From Acidimicrobiia bacterium (GTDB lineage Bacteria > Actinomycetota > Acidimicrobiia > IMCC26256 > JAMXLJ01), in NCBI GenBank assembly GCA_035651955.1, contig DASRES010000040.1, positions 27,352 through 91,351 on the forward strand: a stretch of DNA of 64,000 nucleotides, in the 5' to 3' direction. A program made the translations under genes and the position numbers. The notes under the pieces were generated by a model that saw only the letters and a list, made by a program, of their open reading frames with translations, was not told the DNA's origin and did not search any database. Numbering within the stretch: position 1 is the first letter of the stretch; each line of letters begins with the position of its first letter. Shown here piece after piece: positions 18,046 to 26,470 of this stretch.

Positions 18046-19005
18046 GTGCCGTCCCCGCCGCCCGAGATCCCCGCAACGGCCGCGGTCGCGGCGGGCAGCG
18101 TCTCGGCGGGTCGGGTCCCGGCGTTGACGTCGAGGCTCCATACCGCGGGCGCGTACTTCCGACTGACGAAGCCGCGCGTCATCGAGCTGCTGCTCGTCAC
18201 GACCGTGCCCGCGATGATCCTCGCCGCGGGCCGGTTCCCGTCGGTGTGGTTGATCCTGTCCGTGCTCCTCGGCGGCGCGCTCGCGGCGGGCGGCGCGAAC
18301 ACGATGAACTGCTGGATCGAGCGCGACCGCGACCAGGTCATGCGGCGCACGCACGGCCGTCCGCTGCCGATGGGCGAGATCGAGCCCGTGCGCGCGCTCG
18401 TGTTCGGGATCACGCTCGAGGTGCTCGCGTTCGCGTGGTTGTGGGCGACCGTGAACCTGCTGTCGGCCGCGCTCGCGGTGAGCGCCATGCTCTTCTACGT
18501 CTTCGTGTACACGATCTGGCTGAAGCCCCGTAGCCCGCAGAACATCGTGATCGGCGGCGCCGCCGGCGCGGTCCCGGTGCTCGTCGGGTGGGCGGCCGTG
18601 ACGGGCCGGCTCGGCGCGCCGGCGTGGGTGCTGTTCGCGATCATCTTCTGCTGGACACCGCCCCACTTCTGGGCCCTGTCGGTGAAGTACCGCGACGACT
18701 ACGCGCGCGCCGGGATCCCGATGCTGCCGGTCGTGCGGGGCACCCGCGCCGCAGCGCGGCAGATCGTTGCGTACTCGCTCGTCGTCGTCGCGATCACGCT
18801 CGCGCTCGTCGCCGTCGGCTCGATGGGCTGGGTCTACCTCGTCGCGGCCGTCGCGCTCGGGGCGCTGTTCGTGTGGCAGGCGGTGCGTCTGGAACGCGAC
18901 GCGTCCGCGGAACGCGCGCTGAAGCTGTTCGTGTTCTCGAACACATACCTCGCACTGCTGTTCGCCGCGATCGCGGTCGACACGCTCGTCCACGCGCGCA
19001 TCTGA
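18046..19005 (+). CDS. ctaB: Protoheme IX farnesyltransferase (heme O synthase)
   Basis: Integral membrane UbiA-family prenyltransferase that adds a farnesyl group to heme b to give heme O for aa3-type oxidase. About 319 residues. Motifs: FRLTKPRVIELLLVTTVPAM at the N-terminus, NCWIERDRDQVMRRTHGRPLP (the Asp-rich site N-x3-D-x-D-x3-R), and FCWTPPHFWALSVKYRDDYARAGIPMLPV. Multiple membrane segments. I chose the GTG at 18046; ATG 17965 is an upstream alternative. The matching ctaA (heme A synthase) is 20 kb away at 39 kb. Confidence 0.93.
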   Translation: MPSPPPEIPATAAVAAGSVSAGRVPALTSRLHTAGAYFRLTKPRVIELLLVTTVPAMILAAGRFPSVWLILSVLLGGALAAGGANTMNCWIERDRDQVMRRTHGRPLPMGEIEPVRALVFGITLEVLAFAWLWATVNLLSAALAVSAMLFYVFVYTIWLKPRSPQNIVIGGAAGAVPVLVGWAAVTGRLGAPAWVLFAIIFCWTPPHFWALSVKYRDDYARAGIPMLPVVRGTRAAARQIVAYSLVVVAITLALVAVGSMGWVYLVAAVALGALFVWQAVRLERDASAERALKLFVFSNTYLALLFAAIAVDTLVHARI

Positions 19006-19009
19006 GGCC

Positions 19010-19588
19010 ATGAGCGCGTCGCGCCGCCGGGGCGTCCTCATCGGCGCGATGGCGCTCGTCGTCCTGCTCGCCGTCGCGGGCATCCTCGCCGTCGCCGTCA
19101 CGTCGTCGAGCGGGAGCAGCACGAAGCAGGTCGACCCGCGCGTCACGCAGATGACCCTGCCCGGCGCGATCAGCGGCGGGACGGCCGCGCCGAACTTCCG
19201 GCTGACGACGCTCGACGGCAAGACGATCTCGCTCCGCCAGTTCGCGGGGCATCCCGTCGTCGTGAACTTCTGGGCGTCCTGGTGCTACCCGTGCCGCCAG
19301 GAGTTCCCGCTGCTGCGCAGCGCGTACGCGCGACACCACAAGGACGGGCTCGTCATGATCGGCGTCGTGTCGCAGGACATCCCGTCCGACGCGCGGCAGT
19401 TCGTCGAGCAGGAGCACGCGTCGTGGCCGATGGCCGTCGACGGCGACCGCGCCGCCCAGACCGCGTACGGCGTGCGGGGTCTGCCGCAGACGATGTTCAT
19501 CCGTCGCGACGGGACCATCGCGCGCCGCGAGCTGTCGCAGCTCACGTCGGCCACGCTGCAGACCGGCCTGAGCCTGATCCTGCACTGA
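19010..19588 (+). CDS. TlpA/ResA-like membrane-anchored thioredoxin
   Basis: A 192-residue protein with one N-terminal membrane segment (VLIGAMALVVLLAVAGILAVAV) and an extracytoplasmic thioredoxin fold with the active site WASWCYPCRQEFP. The C-terminal part has the cis-Pro region (GVRGLPQTMFIRRDG). Such proteins reduce disulfides for cytochrome c or oxidase assembly, fitting its place 4 bp after ctaB. ATG start. Confidence 0.88.
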   Translation: MSASRRRGVLIGAMALVVLLAVAGILAVAVTSSSGSSTKQVDPRVTQMTLPGAISGGTAAPNFRLTTLDGKTISLRQFAGHPVVVNFWASWCYPCRQEFPLLRSAYARHHKDGLVMIGVVSQDIPSDARQFVEQEHASWPMAVDGDRAAQTAYGVRGLPQTMFIRRDGTIARRELSQLTSATLQTGLSLILH

Positions 19589-19590
19589 AC

Positions 19591-19631
19591 ATGCGGCATC
19601 CACGTACGGAATCCGTACGTGGATGCCGCAT
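19591..19631. terminator. Perfect 20-bp stem hairpin between convergent genes
   Basis: A 20-base arm at 19591-19610, one central base, and its exact complement at 19612-19631 lie immediately after the thioredoxin stop and before the convergent ABC permease stop. Followed by TTT on the plus strand. Most likely a bidirectional terminator, with an unusually long perfect stem and almost no loop. Confidence 0.7.
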
Positions 19632-19660
19632 TTCGCGGCCGGTTCGGCACGGTTCGCCGG

Positions 19661-20398
19661 CTACTCCTCTTCCCAGCGGAACCAGCGGGCCGCGGCGAGC
19701 GGGGCGACGACGGCCCACGCGATCAGCACCGCGAGCAGGCCCACCGGGAAGCTGTGTCCCTTCTCGACGACGTCGCGCACGGTCTCCGCGAGCGGCGCCG
19801 CAGGCAGAGCCTTCGCGACGCCCTGCAGGAACCCGGGGAGCTTCACGAGGGGGTAGGCCATCCCGCCGAGGAATAGCAGCACGAGGAAGAGGCCGTTCGA
19901 CAGCGCAAGGTTCGCCTCGGCGCGCAACGTCCCCGCCATGAGCATGCCGATGCCCGCGAACGCGACCGTTCCCAACAGCAGCAGGCCGAGCGCGGGCAGC
20001 ACGCCGGTCGTGATGTCCCACCCGAGCGCGAGCCCAGTGACGATGATGACGACGGCCTGGATCACCTCGATCGCGAGGACGTTCAGCGTCTTCGCGGCCA
20101 GCAGCCCCGAGCGCGACAGTGGGGTCGCGCCCAGGCGCTTCAGGACGCCGTAGTGGCGCTCGTAGCCCGTCGCGATGCCGAGGCTCACCATCGCGGTCGA
20201 CATGACCGCGAGCGCGAGGATCCCGGGGACGAGGAACTGCACCGGGTCCTTCAGGTCGCTGATGCCGTTCACCTTCGCGAAGAACACGAGGATCCCGATC
20301 GGGATCCCGAGCGTGACGAGCAGGCTCTCGGAGCGCCGCAACGTGAGCACCAGCTCGACGCGAGCCTGGGCCACGAGCGCACGTGCGGACATCGTCAC
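19661..20398 (-). CDS. ABC-2 type transporter permease
   Basis: A 245-residue membrane protein with about six hydrophobic segments (e.g. VTLGIPIGILVFF, FLVPGILALAVMSTAMVSLGIATG, AIEVIQAVVIIVTGLALGW, LGLLLLGTVAFAGIGMLMAG, NGLFLVLLFLGGMAYPL, LLAVLIAWAVVAPLAA). The segment GYERHYGVLKRLGATPLSR is characteristic of ABC-2 exporters. GTG start at 20398 overlaps the ATPase stop. Together they form an exporter of unknown substrate (drug, lipid or polyketide type). Confidence 0.88.
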   Translation of the reverse strand: MTMSARALVAQARVELVLTLRRSESLLVTLGIPIGILVFFAKVNGISDLKDPVQFLVPGILALAVMSTAMVSLGIATGYERHYGVLKRLGATPLSRSGLLAAKTLNVLAIEVIQAVVIIVTGLALGWDITTGVLPALGLLLLGTVAFAGIGMLMAGTLRAEANLALSNGLFLVLLFLGGMAYPLVKLPGFLQGVAKALPAAPLAETVRDVVEKGHSFPVGLLAVLIAWAVVAPLAAARWFRWEEE

Positions 20399-21327
20399 GC
20401 GCGCCCTTCGCCGGTGAGGCGGAGGAACACGTCCTCGAGCGACCGGCGGCCCGTGCTCAGCTCGCCGAGCGCCGCGCCGCGATCGCGCAGCCACGCGGTC
20501 AGGTCGGCGATCCGCTCGGGTGTCGCCTGCGCGCGCACCACGTACTCGCCGGGTCGCGGCTCGCGGAGCGCGCCGATGTCCACGCGCAACGCGAGCGCGA
20601 GCGCGTCGTGGTCCAGACCGGCGGGTGCGTGGAACCGGAGCTCCTCGTCGGTGTCGAGCGCGGTCAGCTCGGCCGGAGTGCCGGACGCGACGATCCGGCC
20701 GTGGTCGACGATCGCGAGGCGATCGCAGAGGTGCTCGGCCTCGTCCATCGCGTGCGTCGTCAGCACGACGGTCACGCCGGACGTGCGCATGTCGCGGATG
20801 AGCTGCCAGGTCGTAACGCGCGCACGCGGGTCCATGCCTGCCGTCGGCTCGTCGAGGAAGACGAGCTGGGGACGGCCGACGAGCGCGAGCGCGAGCGACA
20901 GCCGTTGCGTCTGCCCGCCCGAGAGGCGGCGCACCATCGTGTGCTCGACCTCGCGCAGGCCGACGAGGTCGAGCAACCAGTCGGGATCGTTGGGGTCGTC
21001 GTAGTACGACGCGAACAGGCGCAGCGCCTCGAGCGGCTTCACGCCGGGGTACAGGCCGCCCTCCTGCAGCATCACGCCGATGCGGGGACGCAGGCGCGGC
21101 CCGTCACGCCACGGGTCGAGCCCGAGCACGCGCACGGTCCCCGAGTCCGGCTCGCGGTAGCCCTCGAGCGTCTCGACGGTCGTCGTCTTGCCCGCGCCGT
21201 TCGGGCCGAGGAGACCGAAGACCTCGCCGCGCCGGACCGTCATCGACAGGCCGTCGACCGCCCGGATGGAGCCGTAGCGCTTGTGGAGGTCGATGACCTC
21301 GATCGCCGGGCCGGACGTGCCTCCCAT
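20395..21327 (-). CDS. ABC transporter ATP-binding protein (daunorubicin/DrrA-like)
   Basis: A 310-residue ATPase with Walker A GPNGAGKTT, signature LSGGQTQRLSLALAL, Walker B LVFLDEPTAGMDP and switch His in TTHAMDEAEHL. A C-terminal extension of about 80 residues ending RSLEDVFLRLTGEGRA is typical of DrrA/CcmA-type exporters. ATG at 21327. It lies downstream of the polyprenyl synthase with an 86-bp gap and overlaps the permease. Confidence 0.92.
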   Translation of the reverse strand: MGGTSGPAIEVIDLHKRYGSIRAVDGLSMTVRRGEVFGLLGPNGAGKTTTVETLEGYREPDSGTVRVLGLDPWRDGPRLRPRIGVMLQEGGLYPGVKPLEALRLFASYYDDPNDPDWLLDLVGLREVEHTMVRRLSGGQTQRLSLALALVGRPQLVFLDEPTAGMDPRARVTTWQLIRDMRTSGVTVVLTTHAMDEAEHLCDRLAIVDHGRIVASGTPAELTALDTDEELRFHAPAGLDHDALALALRVDIGALREPRPGEYVVRAQATPERIADLTAWLRDRGAALGELSTGRRSLEDVFLRLTGEGRA

Positions 21328-21413
21328 CGCGGCCGGACGATAGCGGAGGCCTTCCGCACCGACCGGAGCGGGAACGGTCGTCCCCGCCGGTCGCGTCGCG
21401 CGTGTCGCGCGCG

Positions 21414-22538
21414 TCATCGGTCGCGCCATGCGACGAACGTGCCGAGCTGCTGGAGCGCGTGCCGCGCCTCCGCGGTGACGGGGACGTCTGCGAGCGCGCG
21501 CAGCGCGTCATCGACCAGCCGCTCGATCGTCTCCTCGATCTCGGCGCGCGCGCCCGTCGCCACGAGCACGCCCTGGAGCGCAGCGACGTCTTCGTCGCGC
21601 AACGACGGGTCACCCAGGCGCGCGAGCAGCCGGGCGTCCGCGCCTCGCGCCCGCGCCGCGGCGGCCGCGACGAGCGGCGTGAGCTTGCCTTCGCGCAGGT
21701 CGTCGCCGACCGGCTTGCCGGTGACCTCCGGGTCGCCGAACACGCCGAGCAGGTCGTCGCGCAGCTGGAACGCCTCCCCGAGCGGGAGTCCGAAGCGGCT
21801 CAGCGACTCGTCGAGCTCGTCGAGCCGTCCTGCGAGCGCCGCGCCGAGGTGCAAGGGCCGCTCGACCGTGTACTTGCCGGACTTGTAGCGCTCGATCCGG
21901 CGCGCGGCCGCGGCGTCGCGGCTGCCGCCCGCCGTGCCGACGAGGTCGAGGTACTGACCGACCGACAGCTCGATGCGCAGCTCGTCGAACACGCGACGCG
22001 CTGCCGCCGAGGTCGACGGGAACACGATGTCCGAGTACACGAACGCGAAGTCGCCGACGAGGATCGCGACGCCTTCGCCGAAGCGGCGTGGCTCGCCGTG
22101 CCAGCTCCGGTCCCGGTGACGCGTCACGAAGTCGTGATGGATCGACGGCACGCCCCGTCGACGGTCGCTGCCGTCCATGACGTCGTCGTGCACGAGCGCG
22201 AACGTGTGCAGCAGCTCGAGCGCCGCGCTGGCGTCGACGATCACCTCGGAGGTCGCGTCACCGCCCGCACCGACGTACGCCCAGTGGCAGAACGCGGGAC
22301 GCAGCCGCTTGCCACCCGCGACGACGAGGTCACGGAGCGCGAGGAGCGGTTCGCGCAGGGCGGGATCGACGGGCGTCCACCGCTCGACCTCGGCGTCGAG
22401 GATCTCCGTGACGCGAGCGGCCACCCGGTCGCCGACGACGGCGAGGCTCGCCGGCGCGCTCGTGTCGCCCGGGGCGTCGGTCAGCGCGTCGGCGAGCGCG
22501 GGACGTGCGCCGGTTGCCGCGGTCGCGTCGGGGGTCAC
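21414..22538 (-). CDS. Polyprenyl diphosphate synthase
   Basis: A 374-residue all-helical trans-prenyltransferase joining isopentenyl units. The first Asp-rich motif is DDVMDGSDRRRG after LVH, and the second is QLRDDLLGVFGD. GKRLRPAFCHWAY and KSGKYTVERPLHLGAAL are also conserved. Start GTG 22538 (about 55 residues ahead of the conserved core; a downstream start is possible). Chain length cannot be judged. First gene of a probable three-gene unit with the ABC exporter, which may hint that the exporter handles an isoprenoid or lipid. Confidence 0.9.
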   Translation of the reverse strand: MTPDATAATGARPALADALTDAPGDTSAPASLAVVGDRVAARVTEILDAEVERWTPVDPALREPLLALRDLVVAGGKRLRPAFCHWAYVGAGGDATSEVIVDASAALELLHTFALVHDDVMDGSDRRRGVPSIHHDFVTRHRDRSWHGEPRRFGEGVAILVGDFAFVYSDIVFPSTSAAARRVFDELRIELSVGQYLDLVGTAGGSRDAAAARRIERYKSGKYTVERPLHLGAALAGRLDELDESLSRFGLPLGEAFQLRDDLLGVFGDPEVTGKPVGDDLREGKLTPLVAAAAARARGADARLLARLGDPSLRDEDVAALQGVLVATGARAEIEETIERLVDDALRALADVPVTAEARHALQQLGTFVAWRDR

Positions 22539-22625
22539 GGACCGAGCGTACGCGGGGTGCGCGCCGTTTCCCCATGCGGGCACGCGGGAGCCGGTGTGCG
22601 CGGCAGAGGCTTCTATCGTGCAGCG

Positions 22626-23024
22626 GTGCCGCGCTACCTCTCGCCGGAGTGGATCGCCGCGCTCGACGACGCCGCGCGTGAACGCTCGAGCGAGCTCGGT
22701 CGCGACCTCGCGGGTGTGACGCTGGTCGTCGAGCAGCGCGTCGTCGGCGTGCCCGGCGGCGACGTCGTCTATGTCGTCACGGTCGAGAACGGTGACGTCC
22801 GCGTGACCGCGGGACCGCACGCCGGTCACGCGGACGTCGTGCTGACCGCGGACTACCCGATCGCGCGCGCCCTGGCTCGCGGCGAGACGAACGCGCAGCG
22901 TGCGTTCGCGTCCGGCGGGCTCAAGGTCGGCGGTCGCGTGGATCGGCTCACGGCTGCCGCGCGCGCGCTCGCCGCGCTCGAGCACGGCTTCGACGCGGTG
23001 CGCGAGACGACCACGTACGACTGA
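22626..23024 (+). CDS. SCP2 sterol-transfer-like domain protein
   Basis: A 132-residue protein whose pattern (early YLSPEWIAALDDAA, then VVEQRVVGVPGGDVVYVVTVENGDVRVTAGPHAGHADVVLTADYPIARALARGETNAQRAFASGGLKVGG) fits the SCP2 fold, a hydrophobic ligand-binding module. GTG start at 22626. Divergent from the polyprenyl synthase gene with an 87-bp gap. Ligand unknown. Confidence 0.75.
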   Translation: MPRYLSPEWIAALDDAARERSSELGRDLAGVTLVVEQRVVGVPGGDVVYVVTVENGDVRVTAGPHAGHADVVLTADYPIARALARGETNAQRAFASGGLKVGGRVDRLTAAARALAALEHGFDAVRETTTYD

Positions 23025-23047
23025 CGCGTGCGCCGCGTTACCGTGAA

Positions 23048-23860
23048 GTGGTGCAGCCGTTCGAGCGCTTGCGGTACCTGGCCCGGTGGGCCGGTGACGA
23101 CGACGCGCTGGTCGCGGAGGCGGCCGACTGCCTCGCGGGGTTCGCCGACGACCCGGCCGGCCTCGTGGTCGCGTGCCGGCGCCTGCTCGCGCATCATCCC
23201 GGGTCGGGTCCGCTGTGGTGGCTGTGCTCGCGCGTGCTGTGCGCGTCGGACGCGGCCGACGCCGCGTGGGAGGCCGTCCAGCTGTTGCAGGACGACCGCA
23301 CCGGCGCGCGGCTCGCGGACGCGCTCCCGTTCCCGCACGACGAGCCGATCGCGGTCGTCGGGTGGAGCGACGCGATCGCGGACGCGGTCGCCACCCGCGC
23401 CGACCTCGACGTCGTCGCGGTTCGGCTGCCCGGCAACCGGTCGATCACGTCGCGGATCCGACGGGCCGATCGCCCCGTCCGCCTCGTCCCCGACTTCGAG
23501 GCGAACGCGCTCGGCGTGACCCACCTCCTCGTCGAGGCGGTCGCGGTGGGACACAGCGAGGCGTTCGTGCCCGTCGGGGCGCCGCCCGTGCTGCACGCGC
23601 TGTCGAAGAGCGCGGCGCAGGTCTGGCTCGTCGCCGGCCTCGGACGGGTCCTCCCCGACCGGTTGTTCGACGCGATGGTGGAGCGCATGCGGGCGCGTCC
23701 CGACCCGTTCGTCGACGCGGGTGAGGACGACGCCGCGGTCGAGACGGTCACGCTCGGCCTCCTCGACGCGGTGGCGGGCCCGGCCGGCCTGGAGGCGCCG
23801 TCCCTGGCGACCCGGCACGCCGAGTGCCCGGTCGCACCCGAGCTGTTACGTGTGGGCTGA
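23048..23860 (+). CDS. Conserved hypothetical protein with eIF2B/isomerase-like C-terminal pattern
   Basis: A 270-residue protein beginning GTG-GTG at 23048. The C-terminal half (VRLVPDFEANALGVTHLLVEAVAVGHSEAFVPVGAPPVLHALSKSAAQVWLVAGLGRVLP) resembles in layout the Rossmann part of eIF-2B-alpha/ribose-1,5-bisphosphate isomerase-like proteins, where a cofactor-free sugar site is formed. The N-terminal 80 residues are helical. Confident enzyme assignment is not possible. It follows the SCP2-like gene by 24 bp, probably co-transcribed. Confidence 0.6.
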   Translation: MVQPFERLRYLARWAGDDDALVAEAADCLAGFADDPAGLVVACRRLLAHHPGSGPLWWLCSRVLCASDAADAAWEAVQLLQDDRTGARLADALPFPHDEPIAVVGWSDAIADAVATRADLDVVAVRLPGNRSITSRIRRADRPVRLVPDFEANALGVTHLLVEAVAVGHSEAFVPVGAPPVLHALSKSAAQVWLVAGLGRVLPDRLFDAMVERMRARPDPFVDAGEDDAAVETVTLGLLDAVAGPAGLEAPSLATRHAECPVAPELLRVG

Positions 23861-23874
23861 CGGCGGTCGCGCGG

Positions 23875-24270
23875 TCAGGCGTTCCAGCGCCGGATCTCGA
23901 TTCGACGGGTCACCTGCCGTGCCAGCCGCCGCCGCGTGAGCCGCCGGATCCCGGTCCGCACCGGTGGGACGAGGAGCAGCAGTCCCGCGGCATCGGTGAT
24001 GAAGCCCGGCGTCAACAGCAGCACGCCGGCGACGAGGATGAGCGCGCCGTCGACCAGCTCCGCGCCAGGCACGCGCCCGAGGTTCATCTGCTCGCGGATG
24101 CGGCGCAGCACGCCGAGCCCCTGGTGCTTCACGAGCCACGCGCCGCAGACCGAGACGAGCAGGAGCAGCGCGATCGTCTCGCCGATCCCGAGCAGCGACC
24201 CGATCTTGATGATCACCGCGATCTCGGCGATCGGGATCGCGATGAACACGACGACGAGGAGCGCGATCAC
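23875..24270 (-). CDS. fxsA: FxsA-family membrane protein
   Basis: A 131-residue cytoplasmic membrane protein. Three to four hydrophobic stretches (IALLVVVFIAIPIAEIAVIIKIG, ETIALLLLVSVCGAWLVKHQG, GALILVAGVLLLTPGFITDAAGLLLLVPPVR) match FxsA, including the conserved LLTPGFITDAAG. Basic C-terminal tail. In E. coli FxsA modulates F-exclusion of phage T7; its usual function is unknown. Confidence 0.88.
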   Translation of the reverse strand: MIALLVVVFIAIPIAEIAVIIKIGSLLGIGETIALLLLVSVCGAWLVKHQGLGVLRRIREQMNLGRVPGAELVDGALILVAGVLLLTPGFITDAAGLLLLVPPVRTGIRRLTRRRLARQVTRRIEIRRWNA

Positions 24271-24305
24271 TGCTCCAGGCTAGCGGTGGACCGAGCGCGA
24301 CACGC

Positions 24306-25595
24306 TCAGGCCTCCAACGCGAGCCGGCCCATGCCGCCGTCGCCGTCGTCGTGGTCGTCGGCGGCCGAGAGCGAGTGCTCGCGTCGCAACGCCTTGATCT
24401 GCTCGAGCGGGCGCTCCAACTGGCGGCGCCGAGTCCCGACGAGCTCCTCGTAGTCCTTCCGCGCGGTCGTGAGCGACCGGTCCAGCTTGTCCATCTTGTC
24501 GACGAACGCGTGCCACTGCTTGTCGAACGCGCCGAGGAGGCCGAGGATCTCGTTCGAGGTGCGCTCGAGACGGAAGTTGTCGGCGGCCTGGCGGATCACG
24601 GCGAGCACCGCGAACAGCGTCAACGGCGAGCAGCACACGATCTTGTGGCGCAGCGCCTCTTCCAGGATCGACGCGTCGTGCTCCTGGATGAACGCGTAGA
24701 GCGCCTCGTTCGGGATGAACAGGAGCACGCAGTCGAGCGCGGCGCCCGTCCGGCTCGCGTAGTCACGGGCCGCGAGCTCCTTGACGCGGTGGCGGACGTC
24801 GCGCAGGAACTCGTCGCGGTAGCGCTTGCGGTCGAGCTCGGACTCCGCCTCCAGGAAGCGCAGGTAGTTGTCGAGCGGGAACTTGACGTCCATGAACAGC
24901 GACTGGTCCTGCGGCAGCAGGAACGTGAAGTCGGGGATGCCGCCACCGTCGATGGCGCGCTGCTTGCGGTAGTTGACGTTCTCGATGAACCCGGCGAGGC
25001 GCAGCACGTCCTCCGCCATGCGCTCGCCCCACTGACCGCGTGCCTTCGTGCTCGACAGCGCCTGGCGCAGGCCCTGGGTGACCTCCTGCAGCGCGGCCAT
25101 CCCCTCGTTGCTGCGCTGCAGTTGTGCGGCGAGCGCACCGAACTTGGCGTGGCGGTCGCGCTCGAGCTCGCCGACGAGGTCGCGCACCTTGCCGAGCTCG
25201 CCGACCATGGACTCCAGCTGCTGGTCGATCAGCGACTTCTTGCCCTCCAGCTCGTGCGCGGCCCGCTGCTGCGCGCCCGCGAGCTGCTGCTGCGCGAGCG
25301 TGAGGAACGACCGGTTGTTGCGCTCGAGGACCTCGGTCGACAGCGCGGTGAACCGCTCGGCCAGCCGCGCCTCGGCCTCCTCACGGGCCGCGAGCCGCTC
25401 CGCGCTCACGGCGCGCTCCCGCTCGAGCTCGGCCCCGGCCCGGGCGAGCTGCTCGCGGACGGCGGCCAGCTCGGCGGCGAGCTCGTCGTGCTCGGCGAGG
25501 AGGTCGGCCTCGCGGCGCCGGGCGGCGGCCGTGACGCCGGCCGCGGCGAGGCCGGCACCGGCGAGGAGGGCGAGGATCACTGCGACGATCACCAT
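24306..25595 (-). CDS. rmuC: DNA recombination protein RmuC
   Basis: A 429-residue protein with an N-terminal membrane anchor (VIVAVILALLAGAGLAAAGVTA), a long coiled coil (about residues 25-190) and the RmuC nuclease-like domain: GQWGERMAEDVLRLAGFIENVNY, PDFTFLLPQ, FMDVKFPLDNYLRFLE and FIPNEALYAFIQEHD. RmuC limits inversions at short inverted repeats, relevant in a genome rich in palindromes. ATG start at 25595. Confidence 0.93.
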   Translation of the reverse strand: MVIVAVILALLAGAGLAAAGVTAAARRREADLLAEHDELAAELAAVREQLARAGAELERERAVSAERLAAREEAEARLAERFTALSTEVLERNNRSFLTLAQQQLAGAQQRAAHELEGKKSLIDQQLESMVGELGKVRDLVGELERDRHAKFGALAAQLQRSNEGMAALQEVTQGLRQALSSTKARGQWGERMAEDVLRLAGFIENVNYRKQRAIDGGGIPDFTFLLPQDQSLFMDVKFPLDNYLRFLEAESELDRKRYRDEFLRDVRHRVKELAARDYASRTGAALDCVLLFIPNEALYAFIQEHDASILEEALRHKIVCCSPLTLFAVLAVIRQAADNFRLERTSNEILGLLGAFDKQWHAFVDKMDKLDRSLTTARKDYEELVGTRRRQLERPLEQIKALRREHSLSAADDHDDGDGGMGRLALEA

Positions 25596-25691
25596 GCCCA
25601 GGATTGTGACGGGGGGGTGTGACAGTGAACGGGATGCTCGCTGACCTGGGGCGACGCCCGGTCGCCGGCCGGCAGTGGCCGGGAACGTCCG

Positions 25692-26453
25692 TTATGCGCC
25701 GCCCCCGTCGACCTGGATCTTCTGGCCGGTGACGTAGCCCGCGGCGTCGGACACGAGGAACGCGACGACGCTGGCGACCTCCTCGGGCCGGCAGACGTGC
25801 CCGAACGGTGAGCGGGCGTCGAGCGTGTGAATGTCCGCGACCCCCATCGCGCCCTTCACGAGGCGCCGTCCCATCTCGGTCTCCACGAGGCCGGGCGCGA
25901 CGACGTTCACGTGGATCCCGTGGCGGCGCTCCTCCTTGGCGAGCGTCCAGGCGAGCGCCTCGAGGGACGCCTTGGCCATGTTGTAGGGCGACGAGTTGGG
26001 CCCCCATGCGCTCGTCGCGTAGCTCGAGATCATCACGACGTCGCCGCGTGGACGCGATCGCATCGCCGGGACGAGCAGCTTGCTGAGGACGAACGCGCCG
26101 AACGCGTGCGTGCGCCACACGCGCTCGATCTCGGCCGGGTCGGTGTCGGCGACGGACAGCCCGCGGCTCGCGATCCCCGCGTTGTGGACGAGGATGTCGA
26201 CCCCGCCGAAGTCGTCCAGGACCGCGCGCGCCATCGCCTCGTCGTCCTCGACGGAGTCGACCGACGCCTTGTACGTCGCGCCGCGTCGCCCGAGCGCCGC
26301 GATCTCCTTCACGGTGTCGCGGGCCGCGTCCTCGTCGCGCCGGTAGTTCACCGCGACGTCCGCGCCGTCGCGCGCGAGCGCGATCGCGATCGCGCGCCCG
26401 ATCCCGCGACCCCCGCCGGTGACGAGCGCGACCCGTCCGTCGAGACCTGCCAT
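25692..26453 (-). CDS. Short-chain dehydrogenase/reductase (SDR)
   Basis: A 253-residue classical SDR with TGGGRGIGRAIAIALARDGADVAV, HNAGIAS, SSYATSAWG and YNMAKAS (Tyr...Lys), ending in VTGQKIQVDGGGA. ATG at 26453 follows the exonuclease gene by 17 bp on the same strand. Similar to FabG-like or glucose-dehydrogenase-like enzymes; substrate unknown. Confidence 0.9.
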   Translation of the reverse strand: MAGLDGRVALVTGGGRGIGRAIAIALARDGADVAVNYRRDEDAARDTVKEIAALGRRGATYKASVDSVEDDEAMARAVLDDFGGVDILVHNAGIASRGLSVADTDPAEIERVWRTHAFGAFVLSKLLVPAMRSRPRGDVVMISSYATSAWGPNSSPYNMAKASLEALAWTLAKEERRHGIHVNVVAPGLVETEMGRRLVKGAMGVADIHTLDARSPFGHVCRPEEVASVVAFLVSDAAGYVTGQKIQVDGGGA

Positions 26454-26470
26454 GCCGTGTGCTCCCGTGC

